From: Casuarius casuarius
Taxonomy: Eukaryota; Chordata; Aves; Casuariiformes; Casuariidae
NCBI GenBank assembly: GCA_003342895.1
Contig: PTFA01000363.1
Location: forward strand, 41,828 to 105,827
Reading direction: 5' to 3'
Length of the DNA stretch: 64,000 nucleotides
Below, one piece after another: positions 1-12,200 of the stretch. The notes beneath the pieces are model-generated. The model saw only the letters and a list, made by a program, of their open reading frames with translations, searched no databases and had not been told where the DNA came from. Every line of letters begins with the position of its first letter. The first letter of the stretch is position 1. The position numbers and the translations under genes are program-made.

Positions 1-620
1 CCCCGCCGCGGCGCCCTCCCTTTGCAACAAAAGCGATCCGGGGCCGCGCAGAGTGCGGCACCGCCGAGCGAGCGAGCGACCGCCCCCCGCGCCGCCCCGC
101 CCCGCCCGCTCACCCAGTGACACACTTTCCCGCCGCCCGCGCCGCCTCACGTGCGCCGCGCGCGTGCCGCCCGCGCGTCACGCGTGGGCGCCGTTGGGGG
201 TGGGGGATCGGGAAGGGGAGGGGGGCGCGTGGTGGGGCAGCGCTCGGGCGCGAGGAGTCTGCCCGTCACGGCCTCGCGTGGGCACGGTCCCGCGTGGGCC
301 TCGCCGCGGTGTGGGGGGCAGCACTCAGCTCTACCCTCCGTCCCTTCACAAGGGGCTCGTGAGCGCGGACGGGCCGAGTCCGCCCGCGGGGGCGTGCGGC
401 CCCCGCCGGGTGCCTATGGGTGGGCAGGGAGGGGGGAGCGTGCAGGCAGGGAGGAGGGGGACGGAGCCCCTCGCGCGGGCCACCGCCCAGAGAGGCGCCC
501 CGCGCTCCCCAGCAGTCGTGGGGAGAAGCGTCACTCCGTGGCGTGTTTGGACCTCCCGCCTGAGCCTGCGCCGAGGCTAAACAAGAGTAACCAGCAGAGG
601 CTAAGTGGGGTTTGCCAGTG
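1..620 (-). promoter_or_regulatory. NR1D2: CpG island, inferred NR1D2 promoter/5' flank
   Basis: The first 600 bases are very GC-rich and dense in CpG, falling abruptly to ordinary composition near 600. No recognised coding exon lies inside, and the minus strand of the first 60 bases has no ATG that could begin an NR1D2 coding exon. The identity is inferred from synteny: in amniotes NR1D2 lies next to RPL15, and in this orientation it would start here and run leftwards out of the window. A perfect E-box at 148-153 suits a clock-controlled gene. The many open frames within the island come from high GC and are not proposed as genes. Confidence 0.55.
148..153. promoter_or_regulatory. CACGTG E-box in the inferred NR1D2 island
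   Basis: A palindromic CACGTG lies in TCACGTGC context within the CpG island. CACGTG is the binding site of CLOCK:BMAL1 and other bHLH factors, and NR1D1/NR1D2 are established E-box-driven clock genes. The match is seen directly. Its use by the clock is inferred. Confidence 0.5.
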
Positions 621-1698
621 CCTGATTTGGGTGAGTTTCCTCTCTTCTGTAATGAAGTGAACAGGTCACTTTGGGTGAATTTCGTCACTTCTCAAGTAAG
701 GTAGGCAGGCGAGTTTTTCCACTTTCACCATCTGTCGCAGAGCAGCCAGGAGCAGAGGGGGTATCCGTGCGGCTGCTTTCCTGTCTGCCTGCATGCAACG
801 TCCACCCTCTGCGTGCAACGTCCACCACCGTCCCCCAGCCCTCACTTGCCTGGGTCCTTCCCACTCCCCCTAACCTCCTGCAAAAGCTTGTTGCCCTCAT
901 ATTCCCAGGTCTCCTCCTCATGCCAGATCCACGCTTCCACGTTGCTTCCTGGACGCTGCCTGTTTGGTGGGCGAGAGGCACTGACACATGCTGCTCACGA
1001 CCTGCCGTGGGGCAGGGTGTCCCCCTTGCCCTCCCCGTACTAAGGGCGCTCCCTCTGCCGTCTGGCGGCTGGGTTTCATGGAATGAGCGTAAATCTGGTG
1101 TACCTGAGATCAGCCCACCCTGCCATGTCAGACCTCTCAAAAGTTGATACAGGCCAACAAACTCAATGGAGGAGAAAGGCAGTGATTTGTATAAGCCACG
1201 TTCCTTGAGGAAACCAAGTTAAGCATTAGGAACAACAGCAAAGCAAGTATTTTGTGCCTGTACATTTTGTGTTTGGGATTTTATTTATTTGTTTATGGCC
1301 AAGCACTGAGGATTAGACTCCATGCTTGTGTAATATTGACCAACCAGTGGGTTACCACCCCTCGCTATTCAGAGGAACGAGTACAAGAAATTGCAGAAGC
1401 TGAGCTCTTGCTGCTGGGTAAGGCAGAAGTCTCCAGTTTGCAAGGGTCGTTTTGTGTGGAAGTGGGGCACTCAAAGCCTGCAAACACAGGCGCTCGGACC
1501 AAAGGTCCATGTGGCCTTCAGGCAGCCTGCAGGGCTGAGCACAGGCTCCTGGCTCTCGGGTCCCTGTGGGATTCCTGCCTTTAATGCCTTCCGCCATCTG
1601 CTTTTGGGACTTTTGGGAGTCATTAGAGCAGCTCCAGCCTGGTCTTGCCATGCACTTTCAGCCTGGAGCCCTCCCCACTCATCTTCAGGAACTCCTTT
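621..1698. other. Intergenic, no gene seen
   Basis: Ordinary composition next to the CpG island, with no exon or repeat that I recognise. An AGGTCA half-site at 663-668 lies in a small inverted repeat (GAAGTGA at 654-660, TCACTTC at 685-691), but it lacks the A/T-rich 5' extension of a RORE. Confidence 0.5.
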
Positions 1699-2300
1699 CA
1701 CAGAATCACAGAACAGTTGAGGTTGGAAGGGACCTCTGGAGATCACCTAGTCCAATCCCACTGCTCAAGCAGGGTCACCTAGAGCACGTTGCCCAGGATT
1801 GTGTCCAGACAGCTTTTGAATATCTCCAAGGACAGAGACTCTACAACCTCTTTGAGCCACTTGTTCCAGTGCTCAGTCACCCTCACCAGAGGTGCTCCAG
1901 TCCCTTAATCAGCTTAGTAACCCTTCACTGGACCTACTACAGTATGTCCATGTCTCGCTTGTACTGGGGAGCCCAGCACTGGAGACAGTACTCCAGACAT
2001 GGTCTCACCAGGGCTGAGTAGAGAGGGAGGATCACCTCCCTCGACGTGCTGGCAATGCTCTTCCTAATGCAACCCAGGATACCATTGGCCTTCTTGGCCA
2101 CAAGGGCACATCGCTGGCTCGCGGTCAACTTGTTCACCAAGACCCCCAGGTCCTCCTCTGCAGAGCTGCTTTCCAGTAGGTCAGCCCCCAGCCTGTACTG
2201 GTGCATGGGGTTATTCCTCCCCAGGTGTAGGACTCTGCACTTCCCATTATTGAACTTCTTGAGGTTCCTCTCTGCCCAGCTCTCCAGCCTGTCAAGGTTG
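1699..2300 (-). mobile_element. CR1 LINE 3' fragment (bird type)
   Basis: A truncated chicken-repeat-1 retroposon inserted in minus orientation. Its 3' end is at the left, where the reverse complement of the ATTCTGTG-type tail is followed by the typical GGTTGGAAGGGACCTCTGGA block. On the minus strand, 2206-1937 encodes the last part of the CR1 reverse transcriptase frame, with motifs such as [42 protein letters not shown] and [15 protein letters not shown]. The frame lacks its N-terminal portion and is a dead fragment. This is the clearest evidence that the source is a bird. Confidence 0.93.
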
Positions 2301-4500
2301 ACCCGTGTGGGGAAACACCAATGGATTTAGCTCTATCTCACTGCTCTCACATGCCTCAGAGCAACCCCTTCCTTCATGTCCTTGATCTGTTCCTGTTGCT
2401 CCTGTACCACCTCTTCTCTGCTTCCCTCCCTGCCAGCCAGCTCCCCCCATACTGTGACCCCCTGAGTCCAGCACTTCTCTTAGGGACAATCTGGCAAAAG
2501 CAAATAATGGGCCCACCTGGCCCAGAGCATCAGAGGAAGCCAAAAGGTGTGTTTCCTGAGGAGGTCTAGCAGGTCCAGCTGGCTACAGGTAGCCACGGGA
2601 TGGTGCAATCGATGTAACTCCCATCCTGGTGTCCTTGATGGAGATCTTGAAAATGGCCCTGTCCAATGCTACACTACAGGTCTGCTGGCCAGCATGAACA
2701 TATGGACTACCCCAGTAGCCCCTGAGAGCCTCTACGGTGCTTGGAGGGGAAAACTGCCTTTGAGGACATGAAAGTTTTTATTCTGCCCTGTAACCTGGGG
2801 GAAGACAACGCTCTGCCAGTGGGTTGCAGTACGGGAGCCAAATTTTTCTTATTGCCGCTTTCCGCCTTCCTCCTCAAAACCCAATGCAAGCGAACGCCGG
2901 GCATGGTAATCCATGGCTGTGGGTGCTGACCGAGCTGTGATGCCTGGGCTTCTCCTCGAGGAGCTTCTCTTTGACCCTAACCCAAACATTAGCCCCTATA
3001 GCTCTACCGTGACTCTCAGAGCTGTCATGTCCCTCCTTTGAGAAGGGATTCTTGGTGGGTATCGCCTGATCCCCAAAAGGAGACGTGATTCCCTCTGTGT
3101 TGTTGGCCGCTCCACAACAAGCCAAGCCCAGGCATTATGGAGACACAGTGCAGTGCTGCTATTCCTGGGAGTGGGGGCATTTCTCCAACCCAAAGTGGGG
3201 GGACCAGATGAAGGGTGATGGGAAGTCCCCAGGTTTGCTCAGCTCCCTGAACCCTTCAGCCTCCATTTGCTCAGGAAGAGGCTGTGCTGCTCTCTGGAGA
3301 AGATGGGTGGTTTTGGGAAGAGACTGAACTGAGGCGTTGACACGTGCAAGGGCAAAAGAGAGGAAAAAGCACAGAAAGTGGGACAGAAACCATCCACCTG
3401 TAGCTTCAACAACTCCCTTCTTGCCCCTGGGAAAGCATACAAACTTTTCCCTGTCTCTTCTCCCCCCACACGTGGAGCAGCTAAAATTGCATGTTTAAAT
3501 TCCAGAGATGGCAGGGTGAATCCCCACCTGTGCTAAATACTCCCCTGCCTCTGGGAGGGTGGGAGACTGCACAAGAGTGTTGCAGCAACTAATGCTGACT
3601 TAACTGTTAACTGCAGTTGATAGCTGGATGGTGGGACAGAATGCACTTTAGCCACCTCACGGGAGGTACGTGGAGGCTGATGACTCTTTTTGCCTCAGGC
3701 CTGAAATGCTGGTGGTTGCTCAGGTCACACCAGGATGCCTGCACCTTTGTGTGCACGTGGAGAGGCCACCCTAAACCTGATAAACATCTACCAGGTTTCC
3801 ACGCACCAGCCGGGAATGTATTGGTTCCTATCAGCAGGCATTTGCCTGCTTTTGATGAGCTGGATTTCTTAAACGCCTGGCACATTTATAGCAGTATTAA
3901 TTTGGTCTCCAAACATATTCCTTGCAAAGAGAGAGAAAATGTTTACGTAAAGTATGCCAAGAAGCAGCAACTTTTACAGCCTCAGCGCTTCGTGGTGTTT
4001 TCTGTTTCTTTGTTCCTTGTTACCTTAGGAGAAAGCTCCTAATGTCTTACTTGTCTTTTTGACTGATGCTCTGGACTAAGCTGACATTTTCACAGATCTA
4101 CAATGACTCCAAGTTCTCTTTCCTGGTAATGTTTTTATTTTAGCACTTATGCTGGCTTACATAAAAGGAAAGTTATTTTCCCCCATATAAAATACTTTGT
4201 CACTGTTTTACCCTTCGGTCAGTCTGTTTCACAAGATGCTTCTGAAATGCTCAGTAATCTAACTTTTCTGAATAATTTGTGCCCCACAATTGCAGTTTGG
4301 ACTAGTTCATACAAGTACACTTCTCTTGAGTGAGACAACCGGTAAGAAAACTAATCCTTGTGTCTCCCGCTTCTCTAAAGCAAGTATTTACTTGATATCT
4401 TCAGTTACTAGCTTAAATATTGCCTTCTAAATGTCATTATAACGATAGCTATAACCTATAACTTCTTTCCTACATTAATAATGCAAAGAGCAATAACTCA
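2301..4500. other. Intergenic, nothing recognised
   Basis: About 2.2 kb with short chance open frames on both strands. None has convincing splice sites, conserved motifs or a CpG-rich promoter. Confidence 0.5.
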
Positions 4501-4514
4501 CCTAACTAATCTCA

Positions 4515-4590
4515 GCCTCTTGAAGTCAATAGAAATGTTTCTATTGATTACAGTAGGCTTGCGTCAAGCCCTGCAAAGTGTTTCTGACCC
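4515..4590. repeat. Old hairpin-like interspersed repeat remnant
   Basis: Perfect 10-base inverted arms (TCAATAGAAA at 4526-4535 and its complement at 4538-4547) are separated by two bases and lie in a TTGAAGTCAATAG...GTCAAGCCC context. The wording resembles old amniote dispersed repeats built around ATTGAAGTCAATGG-type hairpins. The family is not named with confidence. Confidence 0.35.
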
Positions 4591-4599
4591 CTTGCTCCA

Positions 4600-5600
4600 C
4601 TCCTTCGCAATTTATATTCTATGCATGCATCTAACTATATAATCATTGACCTTTTTCCTTACTGAAGTGAGATCCAGGTGAGGAGGTCTCAGTTCTTTGG
4701 CTTGTGATCACATCCTGTCCTGCACTGAAAGTGTGCAGAATGTTTCAGGAAGAAGCAAAAGCTAAATATAGAGCAATCTAAAGCCTGCCCAGTAAGGGCA
4801 TGTCTCCACCACACAAATGCAGCTAGCGCAGGGGCTGGGAGCACTGCAGTCGGGGAGCGAAGCATAATCGAAACAGAGGAACTGGCTCACAGGTTGTTCG
4901 CTCCATTTCACATCCTGTCTCTCAGTGCCAAGTGTCAGAGGCTTGGAGGGAGGTATAAAAGCCCTTAATAAACACTTATATACCAGCTTGCCCATAGGGG
5001 AACTTTCCTCCTGATTCAGCTGTTAAGCAGTAGGTTTATGGCCTGAAGGACATCACACTTAAACATTTCTATCTTACCTAATGTTATTACAGGTGTACTT
5101 CTTATTCATGTAAATTGATAATACGAGTGGCCTTCGAAGCTGGTCAAAATGAAGGGAAATAATCTTTCTGTCTTGTTCTAGTGGCCCCCATCATACTATA
5201 TCCACACTGGAAGGCTCTTGTAACGTCATCAAGTTCCTGCACATTACAGCTAGCCTCAGCTGCCCCTGCAGATTTTAATGGAAGATGAAGACTTGGACTA
5301 GTATTCCAGAAAGACAAAACATTAATTTTACATTAATTAAGGCTATGTTATATGGCAGTAATATCACTGCCCACCTTTTTCTTTTCCCACTATAATAAGT
5401 TGCTTGATCATCTACGTATCCAGAAATGAAATTACCATCTAATGAAAAAAAAATGAGAATATATATTGCTTGATTAGACTGATCATGATTTATGGGGGAG
5501 AAAAAGTGGAGTGGATTGTGCAAAGCTGCCCTTAACTTTCACTGAGACTTACGTGACTTACAACAGCTGATTCTAACGACACATTTTACTGCCTCTGAGA
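4600..5600. other. Intergenic, nothing recognised
   Basis: AT-rich sequence with no gene, RNA gene or recognised repeat that I can support. Confidence 0.45.
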
Positions 5601-5614
5601 AAAAAAACAACAGT

Positions 5615-5620
5615 TTTATT
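5615..5620 (-). terminator. AATAAA poly(A) signal candidate
   Basis: TTTATT on the plus strand reads AATAAA on the minus strand, directly at the end of the open frame described for 5616-5813. Such hexamers are common by chance in AT-rich DNA. Confidence 0.25.
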
Positions 5621-5813
5621 GAAGGCACATGGACAGAATGCAACTGCCGCCTCTCCCACAGCAGAGCTCCAACAGCTGCAAGTTCCTTTTCCCCCACCGC
5701 TGAATCCTCTCCAGGGGCAAACTTATTTCTCCCTCTCGTTTCTTCTGTAACAAATGTTCTTCTAAAGCTAGATTTTCTTCTGGTTTTTTCAAACTCTCGT
5801 ATGTCACTGTGTC
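5616..5813 (-). other. Possible minus-strand terminal exon of an unknown transcript
   Basis: On the minus strand a CTCTCCAG acceptor is followed by a 65-codon open frame (begins DTVTYESLKKPEENLALEEH, rich in Glu, Lys and Leu). The frame ends in TAA inside the AATAAA at 5620-5615. A second frame is also open over the same stretch (contains EFEKTRRKSSFRRTF), so the reading frame is uncertain. No upstream exon or start codon was found, and the product is not recognised. It may be a non-coding transcript end or chance. Confidence 0.2.
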
Positions 5814-5826
5814 CTGGAGAGCACCT

Positions 5827-6045
5827 TCTGTCGCACACTGATGCTCACCAGGAAGCTCCCGAAGCTGCAGGCTGCCTGCAATCACGCTTGCACGGGTGAG
5901 AGCGGCACAGTGCCCGCCGGCTCTCTGCACCGCACAGAAAACAGAGGGGAGCACCCGGGGCCCTGCTCTGCCATCGACCGCGTGGAGAGGAAATCCCCGT
6001 GTTGTAATGCTGCTGTCACTGGACCAAAATCATTGCTTCAGCATT
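5827..6045. other. Small CpG-rich patch
   Basis: About 200 bases are clearly richer in G+C and CpG than the surrounding intergenic DNA, with elements such as GTGCCCGCCGGC and CCCGGGGCC. It is too short and weak for a confident island but could be a minor promoter. It lies immediately upstream, on the minus strand, of the candidate exon at 5616-5813. Confidence 0.3.
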
Positions 6046-6049
6046 CGCG

Positions 6050-7320
6050 GGGTGCAGCTCCACCTTCTTTTGGTATTTCCCTTCTAAACCCTTCTGGCCA
6101 TCTAAATACAAATCCAGTTTGCTTTTTCTCTTTGTAAACTGTTAATCCTTGGATGGATGGAAGTAACACAAATATAAATCTGAGTCCTAGGCAGAACACA
6201 GATGCAAACAATGCCTTTCCCTTCTTTTAGAGAAACTCTGCAGATTTTATGGAGGACACAAGCTCAGAAATGTTACCCAAAGTTCCTGTAAGCTCTTGCT
6301 CCTCCTCATGTCACCCTTGCTCCTCTCCTCTGGAGCAGCACAATCTTATCATGATTGCTGGCATATTTTACAAGGGAAATTCTAGACAAACCTTAGCTCA
6401 ATTATGAACAGCGGCAAATGCTATCTGTATTGGAGTCCCAGATAACCCAAGACTGTAGAAAATAGGCAGCTTTTAATTACAAGTACCATTTGTTCCGGAG
6501 CATTGGCCCAGAGAGAGATGACCACCCTTTTACAGCCAGACAGAACAAAGGCAGCTATATTCAAATCAGTGAAATTCTCTGGGGAATGAAACAATAAAAC
6601 AAGACATATTTTGGCCCAGAGAACTATTGTATATAACTACCCATAGGATAGCTGACAATTTAAAGGCCACGATAGCTTCAGATTTTTAGCAACTCTATAC
6701 AATGCAGTGTTTTTTCCTGGTCATTGTCTCAACCTGGCTAACTTGGAGGTCAAAAGATGATTTAAGGCCTGATGCTTCAAGGTGCTGAGTTCTATCAGGA
6801 GATGAAATATGAAACACTGTGTCAGACCTTGTATCTTGCCGAATTAGGCCCAACTGGGAAAATCCTAGTTCTGAAATGCTATGTTCTCTATTCTACTAAG
6901 AGCCTGAAGAGTTAAAGTTACGAACTGCCTTCGGAAAAAAATGCATTAGAAATAAATATGCTTTAGGATAAATCTATTAAATGGATAAAAATGCCATTAC
7001 CAGTGGTGAAATGTGATTGTGTGACCTTTTAAATAAATACGCCTGCTATGCACCAAATTATGTCAGATAATAAGCTTTATACATGATAAAGTCATAAAGT
7101 AGGTCTCAATCTTCAGGCATTCAATGAAATATTGCTAGCCATAAAGGGCTTCTGAAATGTTACACTAAAGAAAATTGCTTCCAGCTGTAAAAACTTAATC
7201 ATTAAAACAAACATAGTTTCTCTGATAAAATTCTATGCAGGATGTTGGTAGTAAGAGTCAAAGCTTGTTAGAAACAAACCATAGGTATTCAAACTATTTT
7301 GCAAATACACAGCTCCATCT
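6050..7320. other. Intergenic, nothing recognised
   Basis: AT-rich DNA with no supported exon, RNA gene or named repeat. Confidence 0.45.
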
Positions 7321-7324
7321 TAAA

Positions 7325-7410
7325 ATAACTTGGATTCCAGATAAATCTGGAATAACTCCATTGAAAGCAGTGGGGTTATAATCATGTGAGGCCAGTGTAA
7401 GATCCAAATT
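7325..7410. repeat. Second old hairpin-like repeat remnant
   Basis: ATTCCAGAT and its complement ATCTGGAAT form perfect 9-base arms two bases apart (about 7333-7352). They are followed by AACTCCATTGAAAGCAGTGGGG, the kind of text seen in old turtle, crocodile and bird dispersed repeats. It is probably related in type to the remnant at 4.5 kb. The family name is not assigned. Confidence 0.35.
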
Positions 7411-7419
7411 ATGTTCATA

Positions 7420-8660
7420 GGGTCCTAGAATTATTTTTGTGGGATATCTGTGGTATTTGACTTTCCAAACATTGCTGTGGGTCCAAACTAATCTACACTT
7501 TTAATTTTGGCACTTGTACAAATAGTGGAAATGCTAACATCTGTGGCTAATCTTTCTGTCCTGAATCCCAGGCCTGTCTGTATTATGCCTCAGTGACCTT
7601 GCCCAGATTATTCTTGACACACTGATATGCCTATTAAGAGACCAGCCATATTTGATGTGATGGAAACATAGAGCTGGATATTTTCAGCCTAGTGAATAAA
7701 GTATGACATGCATTTCCTCAGATTCATCTCCCTGCTTCACATACAGCAAAACTGGCTTCCTACAGTAAGCCAGAGAAGACCTTTCTGGTCTAAATTATTC
7801 TCTGAGACATTANGAATAAGGATGAACGAAGCAAACTCTCTCACTCATTCAAAGGATCATGGGTGTCCTAACAAAACCTCCTGGTGAGGCACTTAGAGTT
7901 TTAATAAAATCAGCACAGTCACTTCATCTGTCATTACATGAACACTGGCAGATGCATTCCCAGCTAGGGTCTAAAACATAACCCCAAGGTTCAAAATACT
8001 GTTGGAGTTCACTGCCACAATCAGTTACCTTCTCCGAAAGGGAATATCAAATAACACATTGGATGTTAACAAAGAAGAGCACTCCTGTTTCTTCTGTTTC
8101 TCCTGGTCTGTGACAAGGCAAAGGCTTTTCTGAGGACAGAAGGGATCTCCTTAACCTCCAATTAAAACACTGACAATTTTCATCAACGCTCCAGTACAAA
8201 CATTTTCAGGAGGGGCATTGAAAAAGATATGGCAAAATTAAAGTGTGCAGAAGAAGCTAGCTATGCTCAGGCTCCAAGAAAGCAAAAACTTCACTCTCTG
8301 AACCTTAGCCACTTTATGTGCAAAGAAACAGGTACATTCTGCACAAGCAATGTTGGTGCTTTTACCGAAGAAATAGAGATACATCATTTTAAAAGCAGTT
8401 TAAGCAGGACCACCACAAAGGAATATGTGGGCATCATGAGGCCAGCAATGAAACTTTATTTTCTCTTCCTGAACAACTGTAGCACAATGTCCAGAAACAA
8501 GTAATAGGTCTGTGCTTGGCAGGAGCTCAGCTGCATCCTGAGATGCCTCCAGACACTTGCCATTTTGTTTTATTGCAGTTCCTCAAAAGTGGTCAATTGT
8601 AAGCATTAATCTTGTACAGAAGGCCCAGAGCGGCTGGTTCCATCAGTGGCAAAGGACGAC
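7420..8660. other. Intergenic, nothing recognised; one ambiguous base at 7813
   Basis: No supported gene. An open frame at 8229-8504 (91 codons from an ATG) has neither conserved motifs nor splice context. The N at 7813 is an unresolved draft base. Confidence 0.4.
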
Positions 8661-8667
8661 GGCTCGT

Positions 8668-8674
8668 TATATAA
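8668..8674 (+). promoter_or_regulatory. TATA-box candidate with downstream donor site
   Basis: TATATAA is followed about 150 bases later by a good donor (ACCG|GTGAGTC near 8822) and by a long open frame (8740-9270, no ATG at its start). Together these could be the promoter and first exon of a non-coding RNA. No other support was found. Confidence 0.15.
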
Positions 8675-9279
8675 TCCTGCCAAATCATTGATACAGCAGT
8701 CCTGAGAGCGCGACAGCCTTGCTCTGAGTCGTCTGCAAAGTGTCTGGCTCGGTGAGCTTCCAGGAGCAGACCATCAAAACAGGTTATATTTCCACTTCCA
8801 ATTTCAAATTACAGGAGGCACCGGTGAGTCAGGGGAGTCATCTGCCCCTCATCTGCCTTCGCACTCCACCCTGGGCCCAGCGTGTGCTCGCGCCAAGACA
8901 GAAACTCCGTGGGAGTTCCCAGCAGCTGTGGCTGCCACGGCTTCCCGCTGGCCGGGCGGATATTTGTGTGCAGGTCCACGTGCAGTCACTGAACGTGACA
9001 GCCCAATGCCTGCTGCAGCATGAGGAAATCCTTACACTGCTGTTTAGGGACTCAGAGATGCTAAACTGGGAGCTGGAGTTACTCTGTAGTCACCAAGCTC
9101 CTTCTCCAATATCCATTATTGGCCCCTGTCAAGAAGGGATGCTGTGTTGGTTAGGCCTCCGGGCTGACCCAGCACCGACCCAGCTCTTGTGGGGACCCAC
9201 CAGGGTCATCAGAGTGGGGGCCTTCAGCAGTTCACACTTTTGTTTCTTTCAAGGCAATGCCAAATCTTAATCTGGTCCA

Positions 9280-12200
9280 GGGTCATAGATCTCAGAGGGA
9301 CACACTACACTAGGTCTACCTACTTTTGAATTAGGAAATCTCCTGCATTAAAGCTGGCCAGCTTAGACCTCCTGCTCCCTACCTCTTCTCCTTCCCACGA
9401 TGCCTGGCGCTCAGTTGGAGCCAATGTGCCAACAGCCGTGTAGGCACATAAAGTTGAGAAGCTCATTTTTTACAAAACTGAACGATTACAACTTTGACAA
9501 TCTCACTCATACTGGGAGAAAAAAATAAAGAACTGAGCCAGCAGCAACCACTACCCTGTTGCTCAGGGCTGTAATGAAACCAGCAGAAACAAGATTGGGC
9601 AATTCAGGTTGGCTGACATGTCCTGAAAGAGAGCTAACGCCGAGTCACACCAGGCCAGGCTCCCCAACCACTGCAGGGACGAAAGGGCGGAAAGATGGAA
9701 GGCAATCGCTTCTCTGAGTCTCCTTCACTCTGTCTTGCTCCTCTGCATACAGTGGGATTGTTTCAGCCTTTCCTGTTATTACAAGGTTGCTATGAAAGGA
9801 CCACACAATTCAATACTCAAACTGCAATGCCATTAATATGATTTTAGGACAATTAAAGGAGTCTGCAAAACCATCCAGTTTCAGTGTTCATTATAATCTG
9901 GACAAAATCCCAGTTCTGCAGTTCATTTCTGCACAGTCATGATGTGGCTAAAATAATTATTCAGACTCAAAAAAATCTATTTCCTTATTTTTAAATTATC
10001 TTTCTTAAGTCAAAATTTATGAGTGCTGCCAGAATGGCACATACTAGAAAGCAAGATTGTTTATTAGATAAGTATTTTAAAGTTTTCAGCCCTGACCAGA
10101 AGGGACCATCACTAGAGAAAACAGATCTGTATTCAATGGTTTTATGATTTTTGCATTTTTATTTAACCAGCCAATGAACATAATAGCTATAGCAGAGTTT
10201 TTCACTGAGCTGCAGGCCTCAAAACAGTGTTTCAGTTGTTCACAGTAGGTTGTTTTCTTTTCTCTTTTTTCCTTCTGAACAATATAAATCATAAATCTAA
10301 GAACTGGGTTTCCAGTGTAACCCTTCACAGTAATTAATTCATTTTTTGTTTCCCACAGATAGACTGTAACTGTTGCTCTAAATTTGCTGTTTGGGTGAAA
10401 CAGGGCTCTAAACCCAAGCAGCAAGTGTAATCTAAAATTTTTTATCATTCATAAAGAGCAGCTATCAGCTTTCCCATACAAATCATGGACCTGAATGTGA
10501 AAAACTGGGTATCTCACTATCAATTCACATGGGTTTTTAGTCTGTTTCTACTGAGAATGGACAATTGAGCAGCTACCAGAAATAAAATTACTTACATTAA
10601 GATTGGAAACTAGATTCTTCAAAATCAATAGGATTAATTGAATTATGTATTTTACTCCTGTAAATAATCAATCAAGAAAGTTCCTTCTATTTCCACTTTT
10701 CTTCCTAAATTTAGAAGTATTATCTACTTTACCTCTGTCCTTGATTTTTACTGAGTATAGCTGAATCTGATTTTTTGTCATTTTCTATCAGAAAGATTAT
10801 AACCAGGAGTTCTCCATCAACAACTGCAGCAATTGTAAACAAAGTGAAAATAATATGGATTTTTCTATTTTACTTAAAAGCTTTACTGTGACTTTGTATT
10901 TTTCTGTGCATTGACAGAACTGTTTGTAGCTACAAACAACACAGCAACTTTTAAGGCATCATCTATACAGTGCATTTATAGAGGTTATGCAACTTTCTAC
11001 CTAAATTTATCTGGCTAGTAATGAAACCTGTGAGAAAGGCAGGTGGATTCTAACAGTGGATGAGCTGAATGACTGCGATTCTCATATGAGGAAAGGGTGC
11101 AAATAATTGCTTGTTAGTCACAGAAAAACCATGCTGGGAGAAAAATATTTGTATGAATGAATGAGTGAGTGAGTGAACACCGCACTAATAAGCTACTTCC
11201 TATACTTAGCGTATGAGCTCTTTGGGGATGGGTACTCATTTTCATTTTGTGAATGAACACAATGCAGAGCGTAATAGGGTCTTAATTTCTGTCTGCTGTC
11301 TTGGCTATTGACATACAGCCTCTTAACAAGGCCTGGAAATGGGGAGACTTCAGCAAATACAGCATCTGAAGTAGCACATTACACAGCATACTGTCCTCAG
11401 AGCCACTACTGAAATACTTCTGCTTCATGTTAGATGAAGTGCAGCCACCCTCTAGGTTTACCTGGTTTGCAGATTAATGCCACCACAGATGCAGACGCAC
11501 CAACCTAGTTCAATGCTGAGACAGTTTCAGTCCGGCCAGGTTTATAACCCAGGGGCAGCACTGTGCCAGCTGGGCTGTACAGTACCACAAGTCCATTTTT
11601 TTCCCTTTTTTTTTGGTCTTTGTTTTTCTCCTCAGTGTACCTCTCATTTCTTCTGTTCCCAAGGGAACTTCTCAACCTGAATATGAACAGTCCACTTGGG
11701 TCTGGAGTCATCCCTCTAGAGCCCTTTCAGAGCCACACACAGGCTGCATAACCCTTGAGGAGCCAGCTAGGGACTAGCATATTAACGAGTAAGTATTTTT
11801 CTAATCTTTAGTACCAGGAAGGCAATGTGGGAAGGCCTGACCAGGCTCTGAAGGGGGCTAGCTTTGACTTGAGAGAGAACTCCAAGGCAGCATTGATCTT
11901 ACCATGGCCAAGCTTAATTTAATCACTCATTTGCTCACACATGAGCCACCTGTTCTCCAGGGTACTCCAACTCTCCATTTCCCTGAGTGGTGGAGAGTTT
12001 ACAGTATTTAGTAGGATTAAACATCATCTTTATTACATGAAAGCCTTTAATTATATGACTAAATATCATTTGATAATAAGGAAAAGAATGCGCTCTCAAA
12101 TTTTTGGCAGTGACAAGGGGCCCAGAAGAACTGGGTTCCAAACCTGGCTTTCCAGAGGCCTCTTCAGGCATGTTAGGTAAGAACACGACAGCCACAAAAT

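Noticed and set aside
663..668. RORE (Rev-erb/ROR element) near NR1D2
   Set aside because: AGGTCA is present but the required A/T-rich 5' extension is not.
53..688. Several 80-175 codon open frames on both strands in the first CpG island
   Set aside because: Very GC-rich DNA has few stop codons. The frames overlap each other and have Arg/Pro/Gly-rich low-complexity products with no motifs.
1937..2206. Minus-strand 89-codon frame as a gene
   Set aside because: It is the reverse-transcriptase end of the CR1 copy, not a host gene.
8740..9270. 176-codon plus-strand frame
   Set aside because: Does not begin with ATG and shows no recognisable domain. Only the nearby TATA/donor arrangement was kept, as a weak lead.
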